A stretch of 32,356 nucleotides of DNA from an uncultured Lachnospiraceae bacterium (GCA_946534145.1 CAMNCH010000013.1:1-32356), one strand, 5' to 3'. Positions 7,490 through 16,090 are shown, counted from the stretch's first letter. Translations and numbers: made by a program. Notes: generated by a model not told the origin, from the letters alone.

Positions 7490-7522
7490 AAAAGAGTGGG
7501 TTGATTATCAACCCACTCTTTT
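7490..7522. terminator. Bidirectional terminator between the toxin and lysR-type genes
   Basis: AAAGAGTGGGTTGA and TCAACCCACTCTTT form a perfect stem around a 3-nt loop, with A and T runs on both sides, so it can end transcription from both converging genes. The 3' end overlaps the stop of the minus-strand gene. Confidence 0.9.
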
Positions 7523-8402
7523 ATTGCATTGCTATATCCTTTATATAATCTATGAAGGCTTCTTCAATGGTCGGAAGAGGGTGGCCTTTTCTCCAGACGA
7601 AGAGGTATTCGACACTTCTGTCTTTGCCACTGATATCTTTTGAGATAAGAGAACTGCCGGGAATATATGCAGTCTTAGGAAAAATACTTATGCCTATACC
7701 ACGACTTGCAAGCGCGGCTGCATCAAGGTATGAATCCATTTCACAAACGATATTTGGCTCTTTTTTGGTGGAGCGAAACCACTTATATACGGTATCGATA
7801 TCTGCCTTACGGCTTGAGACAATTAGCGGTTCATCTGCTATGTCAGCGATATCCAGAGAACTACCTTCTTTGGCCGCCAAAGGATGGTCATTACGCACTA
7901 ACACTGCCATTTTCTCACGACCCACCGGGAACGAGTTAAGCAACGACTGGTTACAAGGCGCGGTGATGACTGCGAGTGAAATGATACCGCTGAGCAGCTT
8001 CTCTATGAGATCGTCGCTGTTACCGTCCAGGATACGAAAGCGTACGCGTGAGTGGTCTTTCATGAAGCCCGAGAACCATTCGGCGGCGATGTCGGGTGCC
8101 ATTCCTTCTACGAGACCTAAGGAGATGGTACCGCTCATGCCTTTGGTAAGAGCCAGAATTTCTTCTTCGGCTTTGTCCGCAAGATTTATGATTTCTTTTG
8201 CCCGGCGATAAAGAAGCTGACCAGACTCGGTTAACATAAGTTGACGCTTGCCACGAACAAACAATGTTGTATTTAAGTCATACTCAAGATTTTTAATCTG
8301 TGTACTTAAGGGCGGCTGGCTCATATTAAGCTTCTCGGCGGCGCGGGAAATGTTAAGTTCTTCGGCTACGGCCACAAAATAGGAAAGAGAGCGAAGATTC
8401 AT
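7521..8402 (-). CDS. LysR-family transcriptional regulator
   Basis: A 293-residue protein of typical LysR length. Residues 1-60 hold the winged helix-turn-helix: MNLRSLSYFVAVAEELN, SRAAEKLNMSQPPLSTQI and NLEYDLNTTLFVRGKR. Residues ~90-290 are the periplasmic-binding-protein-like effector domain. AGGAG lies 6 nt before the start. It is divergent from purA across a 144-bp AT-rich gap, the usual arrangement for a LysR regulator and a target. There is no direct evidence that it controls the purine genes; the effector is unknown. Confidence 0.92.
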   Translation of the reverse strand: MNLRSLSYFVAVAEELNISRAAEKLNMSQPPLSTQIKNLEYDLNTTLFVRGKRQLMLTESGQLLYRRAKEIINLADKAEEEILALTKGMSGTISLGLVEGMAPDIAAEWFSGFMKDHSRVRFRILDGNSDDLIEKLLSGIISLAVITAPCNQSLLNSFPVGREKMAVLVRNDHPLAAKEGSSLDIADIADEPLIVSSRKADIDTVYKWFRSTKKEPNIVCEMDSYLDAAALASRGIGISIFPKTAYIPGSSLISKDISGKDRSVEYLFVWRKGHPLPTIEEAFIDYIKDIAMQ

Positions 8403-8546
8403 TCAGGACTCCTTATTATACAAAAATCATATAGTAACACGTATATTATATGTATTTTATTTCTATGACGCAAGCACATATAATATGGTTGTCGATAAGA
8501 GTGCCTCGGCACTTATGTTTAAAGAATTGTATCGGAGGAGTTTTTT
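8403..8546. promoter_or_regulatory. Divergent promoter region between lysR-type gene and purA
   Basis: AT-rich spacer with a clear TATAAT (8479-8484) oriented toward purA and a weak -35 TTTATT (8456-8461). A small hairpin GTGCC/GGCAC lies at 8501-8512 in the probable leader. Several AT-rich half-palindromes near 8425-8460 could be LysR sites. No guanine-riboswitch core was found. Confidence 0.5.
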
Positions 8547-9827
8547 ATGTCTAATTGTGCAGTAGTAGGAATTAACTGGGGCGACGAAGGCAAAGGCCGT
8601 ATGGTTGACCTTCTCACCGAGCAGTATGATATTGTTATTCGTTTTCAGGGCGGCGGCAATGCAGGCCATACCGTTATCAACGACAAGGGTAAATTCGCCC
8701 TTCACCTTCTTCCTTCCGGAATTTTAAGAGACGGTGTTGTAAACATTCTCGGTAACGGCGTAGCCATGGACCCCGAGAATCTGTTAAAAGAAATCGGACA
8801 GGTTACCGAAAAGGGCGTATCCATTACCCCCGACAACCTTAAGATAAGTGACAGAGCATCCCTTCTTTTGCCCTGGCACAGAGATATGGACGAGCTTGAA
8901 GAGCAGCGTCTTGCAGACAAGAAGTTTGGTTCCACCAAACAGGGTATCGCACCTTTCTATTCCGACAAATATCAGAAGAAGACCGTTCTTGCGGGCGAAC
9001 TTTTTTATCCCGAAGAGTTAAAAGAACACTTAAAGGACTTAATGGAGTGGAAGAACTTAACTCTTACCAAGATTTACGGCGCCAAGCCCTACACCGAGGA
9101 AATGATTGACGAGTGGCTTGAATCTTATGCCAATAAGCTTAAGCCCTTCATTACAGATACAGGTTTATACTTAAAAGAAGCTCAGAAGGCAGGCAAGCGT
9201 ATCATGTTCGAAGCGCAGCTCGGCTCCCTTCGCGACCTTGATTACGGTATTCACCCTTACACCACTTCTTCCAACACCACCGCAGCTTACGCACCCATCG
9301 GTTCAGGCTTCCCCGGTGCAAAGATTGATGAAGTTATCGGCGTGGTTAAGGCTTATTCCACCTGCGTAGGCGAAGGCCCCTTCGTATGCGAAATGTTCGG
9401 CGCTCCCGCAGATGAATTGAGAGAAGCAGGCGGCGAGTACGGTGCCAAGACCGGTCGTCCCAGAAGAGTGGGCGCTCTTGATATCGTTGCCACCCGCTAC
9501 GGCGTAGAGGTTCAGGCAGCTACCCAGATTGCCCTTACTAAACTTGACGTATTAAGCTACATGGACAAGATTCCCGTATGTATCCACTACATCGTAAACG
9601 GCGAGAAGACCGACAGATTCCCCTTCCCCACCGCTTTAAAGGATGCGAAGCCCGTTATCGTTTATTTCGACGGCTGGAAGTGCGATATCTCAAAGTGCAA
9701 GACCTGGGACGAACTTCCCGAGCAGGCACGCAAGTATGTGGAATTCATCGAGAAAGAAATCGAGTGCCCCATCACCTATGTTTCCGTAGGAGCAGAGCGT
9801 GACAGCATTATTTTAAGAACCAAATAA
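8547..9827 (+). CDS. purA: Adenylosuccinate synthetase
   Basis: It joins IMP and aspartate with GTP to form adenylosuccinate, the first committed step to AMP. The 426-residue length is normal. The N-terminal P-loop-like motif reads NWGDEGKGRMVDLL, where many family members have QWGDEGKGK, so the Gln is Asn and the last Lys is Arg. GGGNAGHTV (with the catalytic His) and the PSGIL segment follow, and TGRPRRVGALD is present near residue 300. GGAGG precedes the start. First gene of the purA-purC-purB-guaA series. Confidence 0.96.
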   Translation: MSNCAVVGINWGDEGKGRMVDLLTEQYDIVIRFQGGGNAGHTVINDKGKFALHLLPSGILRDGVVNILGNGVAMDPENLLKEIGQVTEKGVSITPDNLKISDRASLLLPWHRDMDELEEQRLADKKFGSTKQGIAPFYSDKYQKKTVLAGELFYPEELKEHLKDLMEWKNLTLTKIYGAKPYTEEMIDEWLESYANKLKPFITDTGLYLKEAQKAGKRIMFEAQLGSLRDLDYGIHPYTTSSNTTAAYAPIGSGFPGAKIDEVIGVVKAYSTCVGEGPFVCEMFGAPADELREAGGEYGAKTGRPRRVGALDIVATRYGVEVQAATQIALTKLDVLSYMDKIPVCIHYIVNGEKTDRFPFPTALKDAKPVIVYFDGWKCDISKCKTWDELPEQARKYVEFIEKEIECPITYVSVGAERDSIILRTK

Positions 9828-9887
9828 GATTGATTTAAAAGCGATTATCGTGTTACAGTTACAGTATCTTATAAAGGAGAACGCGCA

Positions 9888-10757
9888 ATGAAAGAGTACA
9901 GCCCCATCGCAAGCGGCAAAGTAAGAGAGATTTATGACCTCGGCGACAACCTTGTTTTGTATGCCACCGACAGAATCAGCTGCTTTGACGTAATCTTACA
10001 CAACACTGTTAACTTAAAAGGAAAGGTTCTTACCCAGATGTCCAAGTTCTGGTTCGACATGACCGCAGACGTTTGCAAGAACCACATGATTTCCGTAGAT
10101 GCCAAGGATTTCCCCGAGTTTTTCAGGCAGGACAAATTCGAGGGACGTGTAATGCTTTGCAAGAAGCTTAACATGATTCCCGTTGAGTGCATCGTAAGAG
10201 GATACCTCTCAGGCTCAGGCTGGGCCAGCTACAAAGAAAACGGAACAGTCTGCGGCATCAAGCTTCCCGAAGGATTAAAAGAATCCGACAAGCTCCCCGA
10301 GATTATCTTCACACCTTCCACCAAGGCTGAAATTGGAGATCACGACGAGAACATTTCTTTTGAACAGTCCATAGATTATCTTGAGAAGCGTTTCCCCGGC
10401 AAGGGACTTGAGTACGCTGCCAAGATTCGCGACTACTCAATTGCGATTTATAAAAAAGCAAGCGAATATGCTTACGAAAGAGGCATCATCATTGCCGACA
10501 CCAAGTTTGAGTTCGGTCTTGACGAAAACGGTGACATCGTAGTGGCCGACGAAATGCTTACTCCCGACTCTTCCAGATTCTGGGCCAAGGACACTTACGA
10601 GCCCGGTCACGGTCAGGCTTCTTTTGACAAGCAGTTTGCAAGAGACTGGCTTAAGAGTCACGAACACGACTGGACACTTCCTCAGGAAGTTGTTGACAAG
10701 ACCATAGAGATTTATCTTAAGGGTTATTCGATGCTTACAGGTACCGAACTTAAGTAA
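9888..10757 (+). CDS. purC: SAICAR synthetase (phosphoribosylaminoimidazole-succinocarboxamide synthase)
   Basis: It couples CAIR with aspartate using ATP in de novo purine synthesis. At 289 residues it is the longer PurC type rather than the ~235-residue form. Characteristic segments are the N-terminal SGKVREIYDLGD with ATDRISCFDV, the ECIVRGYLSGSGWASYK block (about residues 102-118), FTPSTKAEIGDHDENIS and the C-terminal DSSRFWAKDTY region. The ribosome binding site AAAGGAG is strong; purB follows after 13 nt with its site overlapping the purC end. Confidence 0.96.
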   Translation: MKEYSPIASGKVREIYDLGDNLVLYATDRISCFDVILHNTVNLKGKVLTQMSKFWFDMTADVCKNHMISVDAKDFPEFFRQDKFEGRVMLCKKLNMIPVECIVRGYLSGSGWASYKENGTVCGIKLPEGLKESDKLPEIIFTPSTKAEIGDHDENISFEQSIDYLEKRFPGKGLEYAAKIRDYSIAIYKKASEYAYERGIIIADTKFEFGLDENGDIVVADEMLTPDSSRFWAKDTYEPGHGQASFDKQFARDWLKSHEHDWTLPQEVVDKTIEIYLKGYSMLTGTELK

Positions 10758-10770
10758 GGAGACAGTTATA

Positions 10771-12225
10771 ATGAGCGATACTTCCAGATATATCAGCCCT
10801 TTTTCGGAGAGATACGCTTCCTCCGAAATGCAGTACATCTTCAGTCAGGACAAGAAATTCTCCACCTGGAGAAAGTTATGGATTGCCCTTGCGGAGACCG
10901 AAATGGAGCTTGGCCTTTCCCAGGACGGCAAGCCCGTCATCACTCAGGAGATGATTGATGAGATGAAGGCCCACGTTGACGACATCAACTATGATGTGGC
11001 CAAAGAACGCGAGAAGCAGGTTCGTCATGACGTTATGAGCCATGTTTACGCATTCGGTTGCCAGTGCCCCAAGGCCGCAGGCATTATCCACCTTGGCGCC
11101 ACCAGCTGTTACGTAGGCGACAACACCGACATTATCATCATGCGTGATGCATTAAGACTTGTGCGCAAGAAACTTGTGAACGTTATTGCCAAGCTTTCTT
11201 CTTTTGCTGAAGAATACAAGGACCTTCCCACACTTGCATTTACCCACTTCCAGCCAGCTCAGCCCACTACCGTCGGCAAGCGTGCGACCTTGTGGCTCAA
11301 TGAATTTGTCATGGATTTAGAGGACCTTGATTATGTTCTTTCTACCTTGAAGCTTTTGGGCTGTAAGGGTACCACCGGTACTCAGGCTTCCTTCAAGGAG
11401 TTATTCAACAATGACACTGAGAAGCTTAACAAAATTGACCCCATGATTGCTGCCAAGATGGACTTCGACGCATGCTACCCCGTATCAGGCCAGACTTATT
11501 CAAGAAAAGTAGATACAAGAGTGCTTAACGTACTTGCGGGTATTGCGGCTTCAGCTCACAAGATGTCCAACGACATCAGACTTTTGCAGCATTTAAAAGA
11601 AGTGGAGGAGCCCTTTGAGAAGAATCAGATCGGTTCTTCGGCCATGGCTTACAAGCGCAATCCCATGCGCTCCGAAAGAATTGCTTCTTTGTCCAGATAC
11701 ATTATCTGCGATGCGCTTAATCCCGCCATCACATCCGCAACCCAGTGGTTTGAAAGGACTCTGGACGATTCCGCCAATAAACGTATTTCCGTTGCCGAAG
11801 GCTTCCTTGCCCTCGACGGTGTACTTGATATCTGCGTGAATGTAGCGGATGGTTTAGTGGTAAATGATAAAGTAATTTACAAGCACATTATGAGCGAGCT
11901 TCCTTTCATGATTACAGAGAATGTCATGATGGATGCGGTTAAGGCAGGCGGAAACCGTCAGGAGCTTCACGAGGAAATCAGAAAGCTCAGCATGCAGGCC
12001 GGTGCTCATGTGAAAAAAGAAGGCAAGGAGAATAACCTCCTTGAACTTATTGCCGAGAGTGATGCCTTCAATCTTTCTTTGGAGGAGTTAAACGGATTCA
12101 TGAACCCCATCGACTACGTGGGCAGATCCGTGGAGCAGGTTGATACTTACTTAAGCGAAGTTATCAAGCCCATCCTTGAGGCCAATAAAGAACTTCTTGG
12201 CTTGGAAGTTTCCCTTAAAGTCTGA
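10771..12225 (+). CDS. purB: Adenylosuccinate lyase (long type)
   Basis: It removes fumarate from SAICAR and from adenylosuccinate, so it serves both the de novo path (after PurC) and the AMP branch (after PurA). The 484-residue length is of the longer type, like the eukaryotic enzyme, rather than the ~430-residue Bacillus form. The fumarase/lyase signature SSAMAYKRNP is at about residues 288-297, and the active-site segments IHLGATSCYVGDN and FTHFQPAQPTTVGKR are present. Start follows AAGGAG. Clustering with purC and purA fits its two roles. Confidence 0.96.
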   Translation: MSDTSRYISPFSERYASSEMQYIFSQDKKFSTWRKLWIALAETEMELGLSQDGKPVITQEMIDEMKAHVDDINYDVAKEREKQVRHDVMSHVYAFGCQCPKAAGIIHLGATSCYVGDNTDIIIMRDALRLVRKKLVNVIAKLSSFAEEYKDLPTLAFTHFQPAQPTTVGKRATLWLNEFVMDLEDLDYVLSTLKLLGCKGTTGTQASFKELFNNDTEKLNKIDPMIAAKMDFDACYPVSGQTYSRKVDTRVLNVLAGIAASAHKMSNDIRLLQHLKEVEEPFEKNQIGSSAMAYKRNPMRSERIASLSRYIICDALNPAITSATQWFERTLDDSANKRISVAEGFLALDGVLDICVNVADGLVVNDKVIYKHIMSELPFMITENVMMDAVKAGGNRQELHEEIRKLSMQAGAHVKKEGKENNLLELIAESDAFNLSLEELNGFMNPIDYVGRSVEQVDTYLSEVIKPILEANKELLGLEVSLKV

Positions 12226-12243
12226 TTTTGCAGAGGTAATTTA

Positions 12244-13785
12244 ATGAATCAGGAACTGATTATTGTTTTGGATTTTGGCGGGCAGTACAACCAGCTTATT
12301 GCAAGACGCGTGCGCGAATGCAATGTTTACGCTGAAGTTAAGCCCTACACCATGCCCCTTGAGGAGATTAAGAAGCTTAATCCAAAAGGCATTATTTTTA
12401 CGGGTGGTCCCAACAGTGTTTACGATGAGACCTCTCCTCACTACGACAAGGCTATTTTTGAACTGGGCATTCCGATTCTCGGCATTTGCTATGGCTCACA
12501 GCTTATGGCTTACACCCTCGGCGGCGAAGTTAAGACTGCACCCGTCAGCGAATACGGCCATACAGAGATATTTATTGATACCAAGAGTGAATTATTCTCA
12601 GGCATCGTGGAGAAGACCAATGTGTGGATGAGCCACACCGATTACATTTCCCGCGTGCCTTCGGGATTCGTGATTACCTCCCATTCCGAGGTGTGCCCCG
12701 TGGCTTCCATGGAAGATGCGTCCCGTAAACTCTACGCTACGCAGTTCCATCCCGAGGTTATGCATACCGCCCGCGGACGCGAGATGATTTCAAACTTCGT
12801 CTACAGGGTTTGCGGATGCAAAGGCGACTGGACCATGGATTCTTTTGTTGAAAGAAAGATTTCCGAAATCCGTGCCACAGTGGGCGACGGCAAGGTTCTG
12901 TGTGCTCTTTCCGGCGGTGTGGATTCCTCTGTTGCGGCAGTACTTATGTCCAAAGCAGTGGGCAAGAATCTTACCTGCGTATTCGTAGACCACGGCCTTC
13001 TTCGCAAGAACGAAGGCGACGAGGTTGAAGCAGTATTCGGCGCAAACGGCGACTACGAGCTTAATTTTGTACGTGTCAACGCTCAGGATCGTTTCTACGA
13101 GAAACTGGCAGGCGTAACCGAACCCGAGAAGAAGCGTAAGATTATAGGCGAAGAATTTATTCGCGTATTTGAAGAAGAAGCCAAGAAAATCGGCGCGGTA
13201 GACTTTCTGGTGCAGGGAACCATCTACCCCGACGTAATCGAGTCAGGCCTCGGCAAGTCCGCTGTCATCAAGTCCCATCACAACGTAGGCGGTCTTCCCG
13301 ACTGCGTTGATTTCAAAGAAATCATCGAGCCCCTTCGCATGCTTTTTAAGGACGAGGTTCGTAAGGCAGGTTTGGAACTCGGCCTTCCCGAGTACCTTGT
13401 TAACCGTCAGCCCTTCCCCGGCCCCGGCTTAGGCGTTCGTATCGTGAGCGAAGTTACCGCCGAGAAAGTGCGCATCGTTCAGGATGCCGACTACATCTTC
13501 CGCACCGAGCTTGAAAAAGCAGGTATTGCGGGGCATTTCGGCCAGTACTTCGCAGCCCTCTCCAACATGCGCTCCGTAGGTGTTATGGGTGACTTCCGCA
13601 CCTACGACTATGCAGTAGTGCTTCGTTCCGTCAACACCAGCGACTTCATGACCGCAGAATGCAGCAACATCCCCTTCGATGTTCTCCAGACCTGCATGAA
13701 CCGCATCATCAATGAAGTCAAAGGCGTCAACCGCGTAATGTTCGATTTGACGAGCAAGCCTCCGGGAACCATCGAATTAGAATAG
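12244..13785 (+). CDS. guaA: GMP synthase (glutamine-hydrolysing)
   Basis: It aminates XMP to GMP with glutamine and ATP. The 513-residue protein has the N-terminal class I glutamine amidotransferase domain (nucleophile in GICYGSQL, about Cys82; His/Glu in QFHPEV), the PP-loop ATP site ALSGGVDSS at about residue 220, and the C-terminal dimerisation part with [13 protein letters not shown], ending in the conserved KPPGTIELE. It starts 19 nt after purB and is last in the operon, ended by the hairpin at 13799-13829. Confidence 0.97.
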   Translation: MNQELIIVLDFGGQYNQLIARRVRECNVYAEVKPYTMPLEEIKKLNPKGIIFTGGPNSVYDETSPHYDKAIFELGIPILGICYGSQLMAYTLGGEVKTAPVSEYGHTEIFIDTKSELFSGIVEKTNVWMSHTDYISRVPSGFVITSHSEVCPVASMEDASRKLYATQFHPEVMHTARGREMISNFVYRVCGCKGDWTMDSFVERKISEIRATVGDGKVLCALSGGVDSSVAAVLMSKAVGKNLTCVFVDHGLLRKNEGDEVEAVFGANGDYELNFVRVNAQDRFYEKLAGVTEPEKKRKIIGEEFIRVFEEEAKKIGAVDFLVQGTIYPDVIESGLGKSAVIKSHHNVGGLPDCVDFKEIIEPLRMLFKDEVRKAGLELGLPEYLVNRQPFPGPGLGVRIVSEVTAEKVRIVQDADYIFRTELEKAGIAGHFGQYFAALSNMRSVGVMGDFRTYDYAVVLRSVNTSDFMTAECSNIPFDVLQTCMNRIINEVKGVNRVMFDLTSKPPGTIELE

Positions 13786-13798
13786 ACGTAAAATTATG

Positions 13799-13829
13799 GG
13801 AATCCGCTTAAACAGCGGGTTCCTTTTTT
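13799..13829 (+). terminator. Rho-independent terminator of the purine operon
   Basis: GGAATCCGC (13799-13807) pairs with GCGGGTTCC (13815-13823) using G-U pairs, followed by TTTTTT. Confidence 0.9.
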
Positions 13830-13960
13830 GTGTAGCGACGAGCCATGCGGCTGCCGAGCTTACCCTGCCATATATATTTCAAATCGTCCGGAGACACATA
13901 GGGGCTTATTCGAAGACACTCGATAAAAAATCTCCCGCGGTTTACATAATCCAGAAGAGT
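13830..13960. other. Leader flank of array A
   Basis: Intergenic DNA with no gene. From about 13899 it resembles the flank of array B at about 16238 (shared ATTCGAAG and A-rich stretch). The head linker GCGGTTTACATAAT occurs at 13937-13950. No convincing promoter was found. Confidence 0.5.
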
Positions 13961-14494
13961 CCAATCCTATTGTGCTGTTTTAACATAAGGTCGGGATAGT
14001 GCGGTTTACATAATTCGATAACTTCCAACCCTATTGAAAAGAATCCATATAAGGTGGGGAAAGACAAGCAGCAAAATACCCACCTTGTTTTCTTTATACT
14101 CCATAGGGTAGGAACGTTGAATCCCTATAATGCTTAAAATTGCCTACCTTTTGAGTCAAACACTAAATAGGGTAGGTTTTTTTAGAAAAGTCCTGGCGAG
14201 AAATACCTACCTTGGAGAGAATTGTGTCAATAGGGTAGGAATGCGGAGAAGGGCAAAGAAGAAAGGCGCCCACCTTAGTAGGCAAAAATAGTCAAAAGGT
14301 AGGAAACAGTAAATGTGACAGAGTAAATCGAGCCCACCTCAGCAAGTCAAAATTTTCATAAGGTGGGCGAAAGAAAACTTGACAGTTAAAAACGCGCATA
14401 CCCCAGGCGGCGAATATCGTAACGAGGTAGGTCACAGAAAATTTGACAGTAAAAAACCTCCCACCTCCATGGATTGGTACAACTATAAGGTGGG
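13961..14494 (+). repeat. Array A: nine tandem imperfect hairpin units, ~64-bp period
   Basis: Units start at 13961, 14025, 14079, 14143, 14206, 14269, 14333, 14397 and 14460 and are 34-35 bp long. The steps are 64, 54, 64, 63, 63, 64, 64 and 63 bp. Each unit begins with a CCYACCTT-like arm and ends with an ATARGGTRGG-like arm. Examples are CCTACCTT (14143-14150) with ATAGGGTAGG (14167-14176), and CCCACCTC (14333-14340) with ATAAGGTGGG (14358-14367). The first two units differ: left arms CCAATCCTATT and CCAACCCTATT, right arms with GGTCGG or GGTGGG, joined by a linker carrying GCGGTTTACATAATTC (14001-14016). Linkers in the body are A/G-rich. No open reading frame of note runs through it on the plus strand. 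It lies between guaA and the gene at 14690 and is paralogous to array B. Confidence 0.92.
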
Positions 14495-14626
14495 AACAAG
14501 GGAAAAAACATCCGGCTGGTAAGAACAGAAATGCTTAAGTGCAAGAGCAGCGAATGCAAGAAAGCGGTAGTATAATGTTTATGCTTGATATTTAGCCGCA
14601 AAGATGCAAGAATTGAAAGCAGTTCA
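14495..14626 (+). repeat. Conserved tail of array A
   Basis: This 132-bp segment aligns without gaps to 16769-16900 after array B with about 11 differences by my count. It includes a TATAAT (14571-14576) without a good -35; in the B copy the same element is preceded by TG one base away, an extended -10. It may be the promoter for the following gene. Homology stops abruptly at AGCAGTTCA. Confidence 0.85.
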
Positions 14627-14689
14627 CGATGAAAAAGATGGGATGAATCCATAGAAACTATTCAGGGATAAAGGAAAGGTTATAGGGTT

Positions 14690-16090
14690 ATGAAACACAA
14701 GCGATTAAATCGTGACGGATGGGGATTTACTTATTATCCGTACTACCAGATGAGAATAGATGACGAGCTGTTCCACGGGCTGGCTTGTCTTATTAAAATG
14801 ACCGACGGCGAAGAAAACTATTGGGAGACACCAAAGGCCGGAAGGGTACAGGTTACGGGAGCCGGAATGAGCTGGCTGGAACTTGTGCCGGATGACACTT
14901 CAAGAGTTATTACTGTTATGTATTTCCCTGAGGGGACACATGGCGATGAGCGGAATAATTATCCGGTACTTTCTGACAAGAGGTATCAGCCGTCCATTTA
15001 TTATGTGGATATTACCGAAGGCATTGAATATGACGAGTTTGGTATCGCCACGTACATCGACAAGTATCTTGATGTCATATTCACTCCCGAAGGAGATGTC
15101 AAGATTGATGACAGAGACGAACTTGATGCGGCATACGCTTCCGGCGAACTGACCAAAGAACAGTATGATGCGGCTCTGCAGGAATGTGACAGCATATTAA
15201 AAGAATACTGCGAGGATATCTCAAAGACCGATGCATGGTGCGCAAAGATAAGAGACATGGTTGAAGAAAGAATTAAAGCCGGAGAGCCTGTTAAACCCTG
15301 CAAAGAAGTGCTTGAACTTCATAACAGCAAGCTTTACAAGGTGACAACGCAATTTACGGAACAGGCCCGTGAAATCCTTGGTGACAACTTAACCGGCGTC
15401 TATCTTCACGGTTCGGCCGTAATGGGATGCTACAATCCCGAGAAAAGCGACATAGACCTGATTGTCGTAGTCGACAATTCTTTGTCCGATGAAGTCAAAA
15501 GAAAATTTATGGACATGGTCGTGGCTCTCAACGAAGAGGGACCCGCAAAAGGAATCGAGATGAGCATCGTCAGAAAAGCGGACTGCAATCCCTTTATTTA
15601 TCCCACACCTTTTGAACTGCATTTTTCAGCCATGCATATTGGCTGGTATCGGGACAATCCTGAGGATTATGTAAGAAAGATGAATGGCACGGATGCTGAC
15701 CTGGCTGCGCATTTTACGATTATTAAGAAGCGTGGAAAATGTCTATATGGCACACCTATAGACGAAGTCTTTGGCACGGTTCCGAAAGCCGACTACATAG
15801 ACTCTATCTGGAATGATATTGCCGAAGCGGAGGATGAAATAGCAGATAACCCCATGTATCTGATATTGAATCTGGCAAGGGTGCTTGCCTATTTGCAAGA
15901 CAGCCTTGTTCTTTCCAAGAAAGAAGGCGGAGAATGGGCATTAAGGAGCATTCCCGGTATGTATCACGACCTGATAAAGACTGCCTTGAGCGAGTATGCC
16001 GGGGCCACAGATATATCGTATGACATGAATTTAGCAAAAGAATGTGCCGGATATATGATGGGAGAAATTGTCAGAATAAAGGGTAAGTAA
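14690..16090 (+). CDS. DUF402 domain fused to an AadA-like nucleotidyltransferase
   Basis: A 466-residue protein. Residues ~1-170 resemble DUF402 (a family with nucleoside phosphatase and RNA-binding members), with GWGFTYYPYYQ and the acidic YYVDITEGIEYDEFG... block. Residues ~210-460 resemble aminoglycoside adenylyltransferases of the AadA/DUF4111 type: HGSAVMGCYNPEKSDIDL (about 239-256) is the nucleotidyltransferase GS-x(n)-DxD motif, and the C-terminal part is helical (YLILNLARVLAYL). The enzyme would transfer a nucleotide to a small molecule or RNA; substrate unknown. It lies alone between arrays A and B, preceded by AAAGGAAAGG. Domain fusion is seen in one uninterrupted frame. Confidence 0.8.
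   Translation: MKHKRLNRDGWGFTYYPYYQMRIDDELFHGLACLIKMTDGEENYWETPKAGRVQVTGAGMSWLELVPDDTSRVITVMYFPEGTHGDERNNYPVLSDKRYQPSIYYVDITEGIEYDEFGIATYIDKYLDVIFTPEGDVKIDDRDELDAAYASGELTKEQYDAALQECDSILKEYCEDISKTDAWCAKIRDMVEERIKAGEPVKPCKEVLELHNSKLYKVTTQFTEQAREILGDNLTGVYLHGSAVMGCYNPEKSDIDLIVVVDNSLSDEVKRKFMDMVVALNEEGPAKGIEMSIVRKADCNPFIYPTPFELHFSAMHIGWYRDNPEDYVRKMNGTDADLAAHFTIIKKRGKCLYGTPIDEVFGTVPKADYIDSIWNDIAEAEDEIADNPMYLILNLARVLAYLQDSLVLSKKEGGEWALRSIPGMYHDLIKTALSEYAGATDISYDMNLAKECAGYMMGEIVRIKGK

Noticed and set aside
8403..8546. Guanine or other purine riboswitch before purA
   Set aside because: No aptamer core was found; only a short hairpin is visible in the leader.
14443..14471. Promoter in the array A linker (TTGACA at 14443)
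   Set aside because: The -35 is perfect, but no -10 lies at a 16-18 bp spacing; the element recurs as part of a linker.
13961..14494. CRISPR array
   Set aside because: The ~64-bp period is CRISPR-like, but the units are not near-identical: only short arms recur, loops vary, arm sequences differ between units, and no cas gene is in the window.
14386..14652. Minus-strand ORF of 88 codons (and its partner at 16672-16875)
   Set aside because: The two ORFs look alike only because the DNA of the array tails is duplicated; composition is unlike the neighbouring proteins, and they run through the hairpins against the likely direction of transcription.
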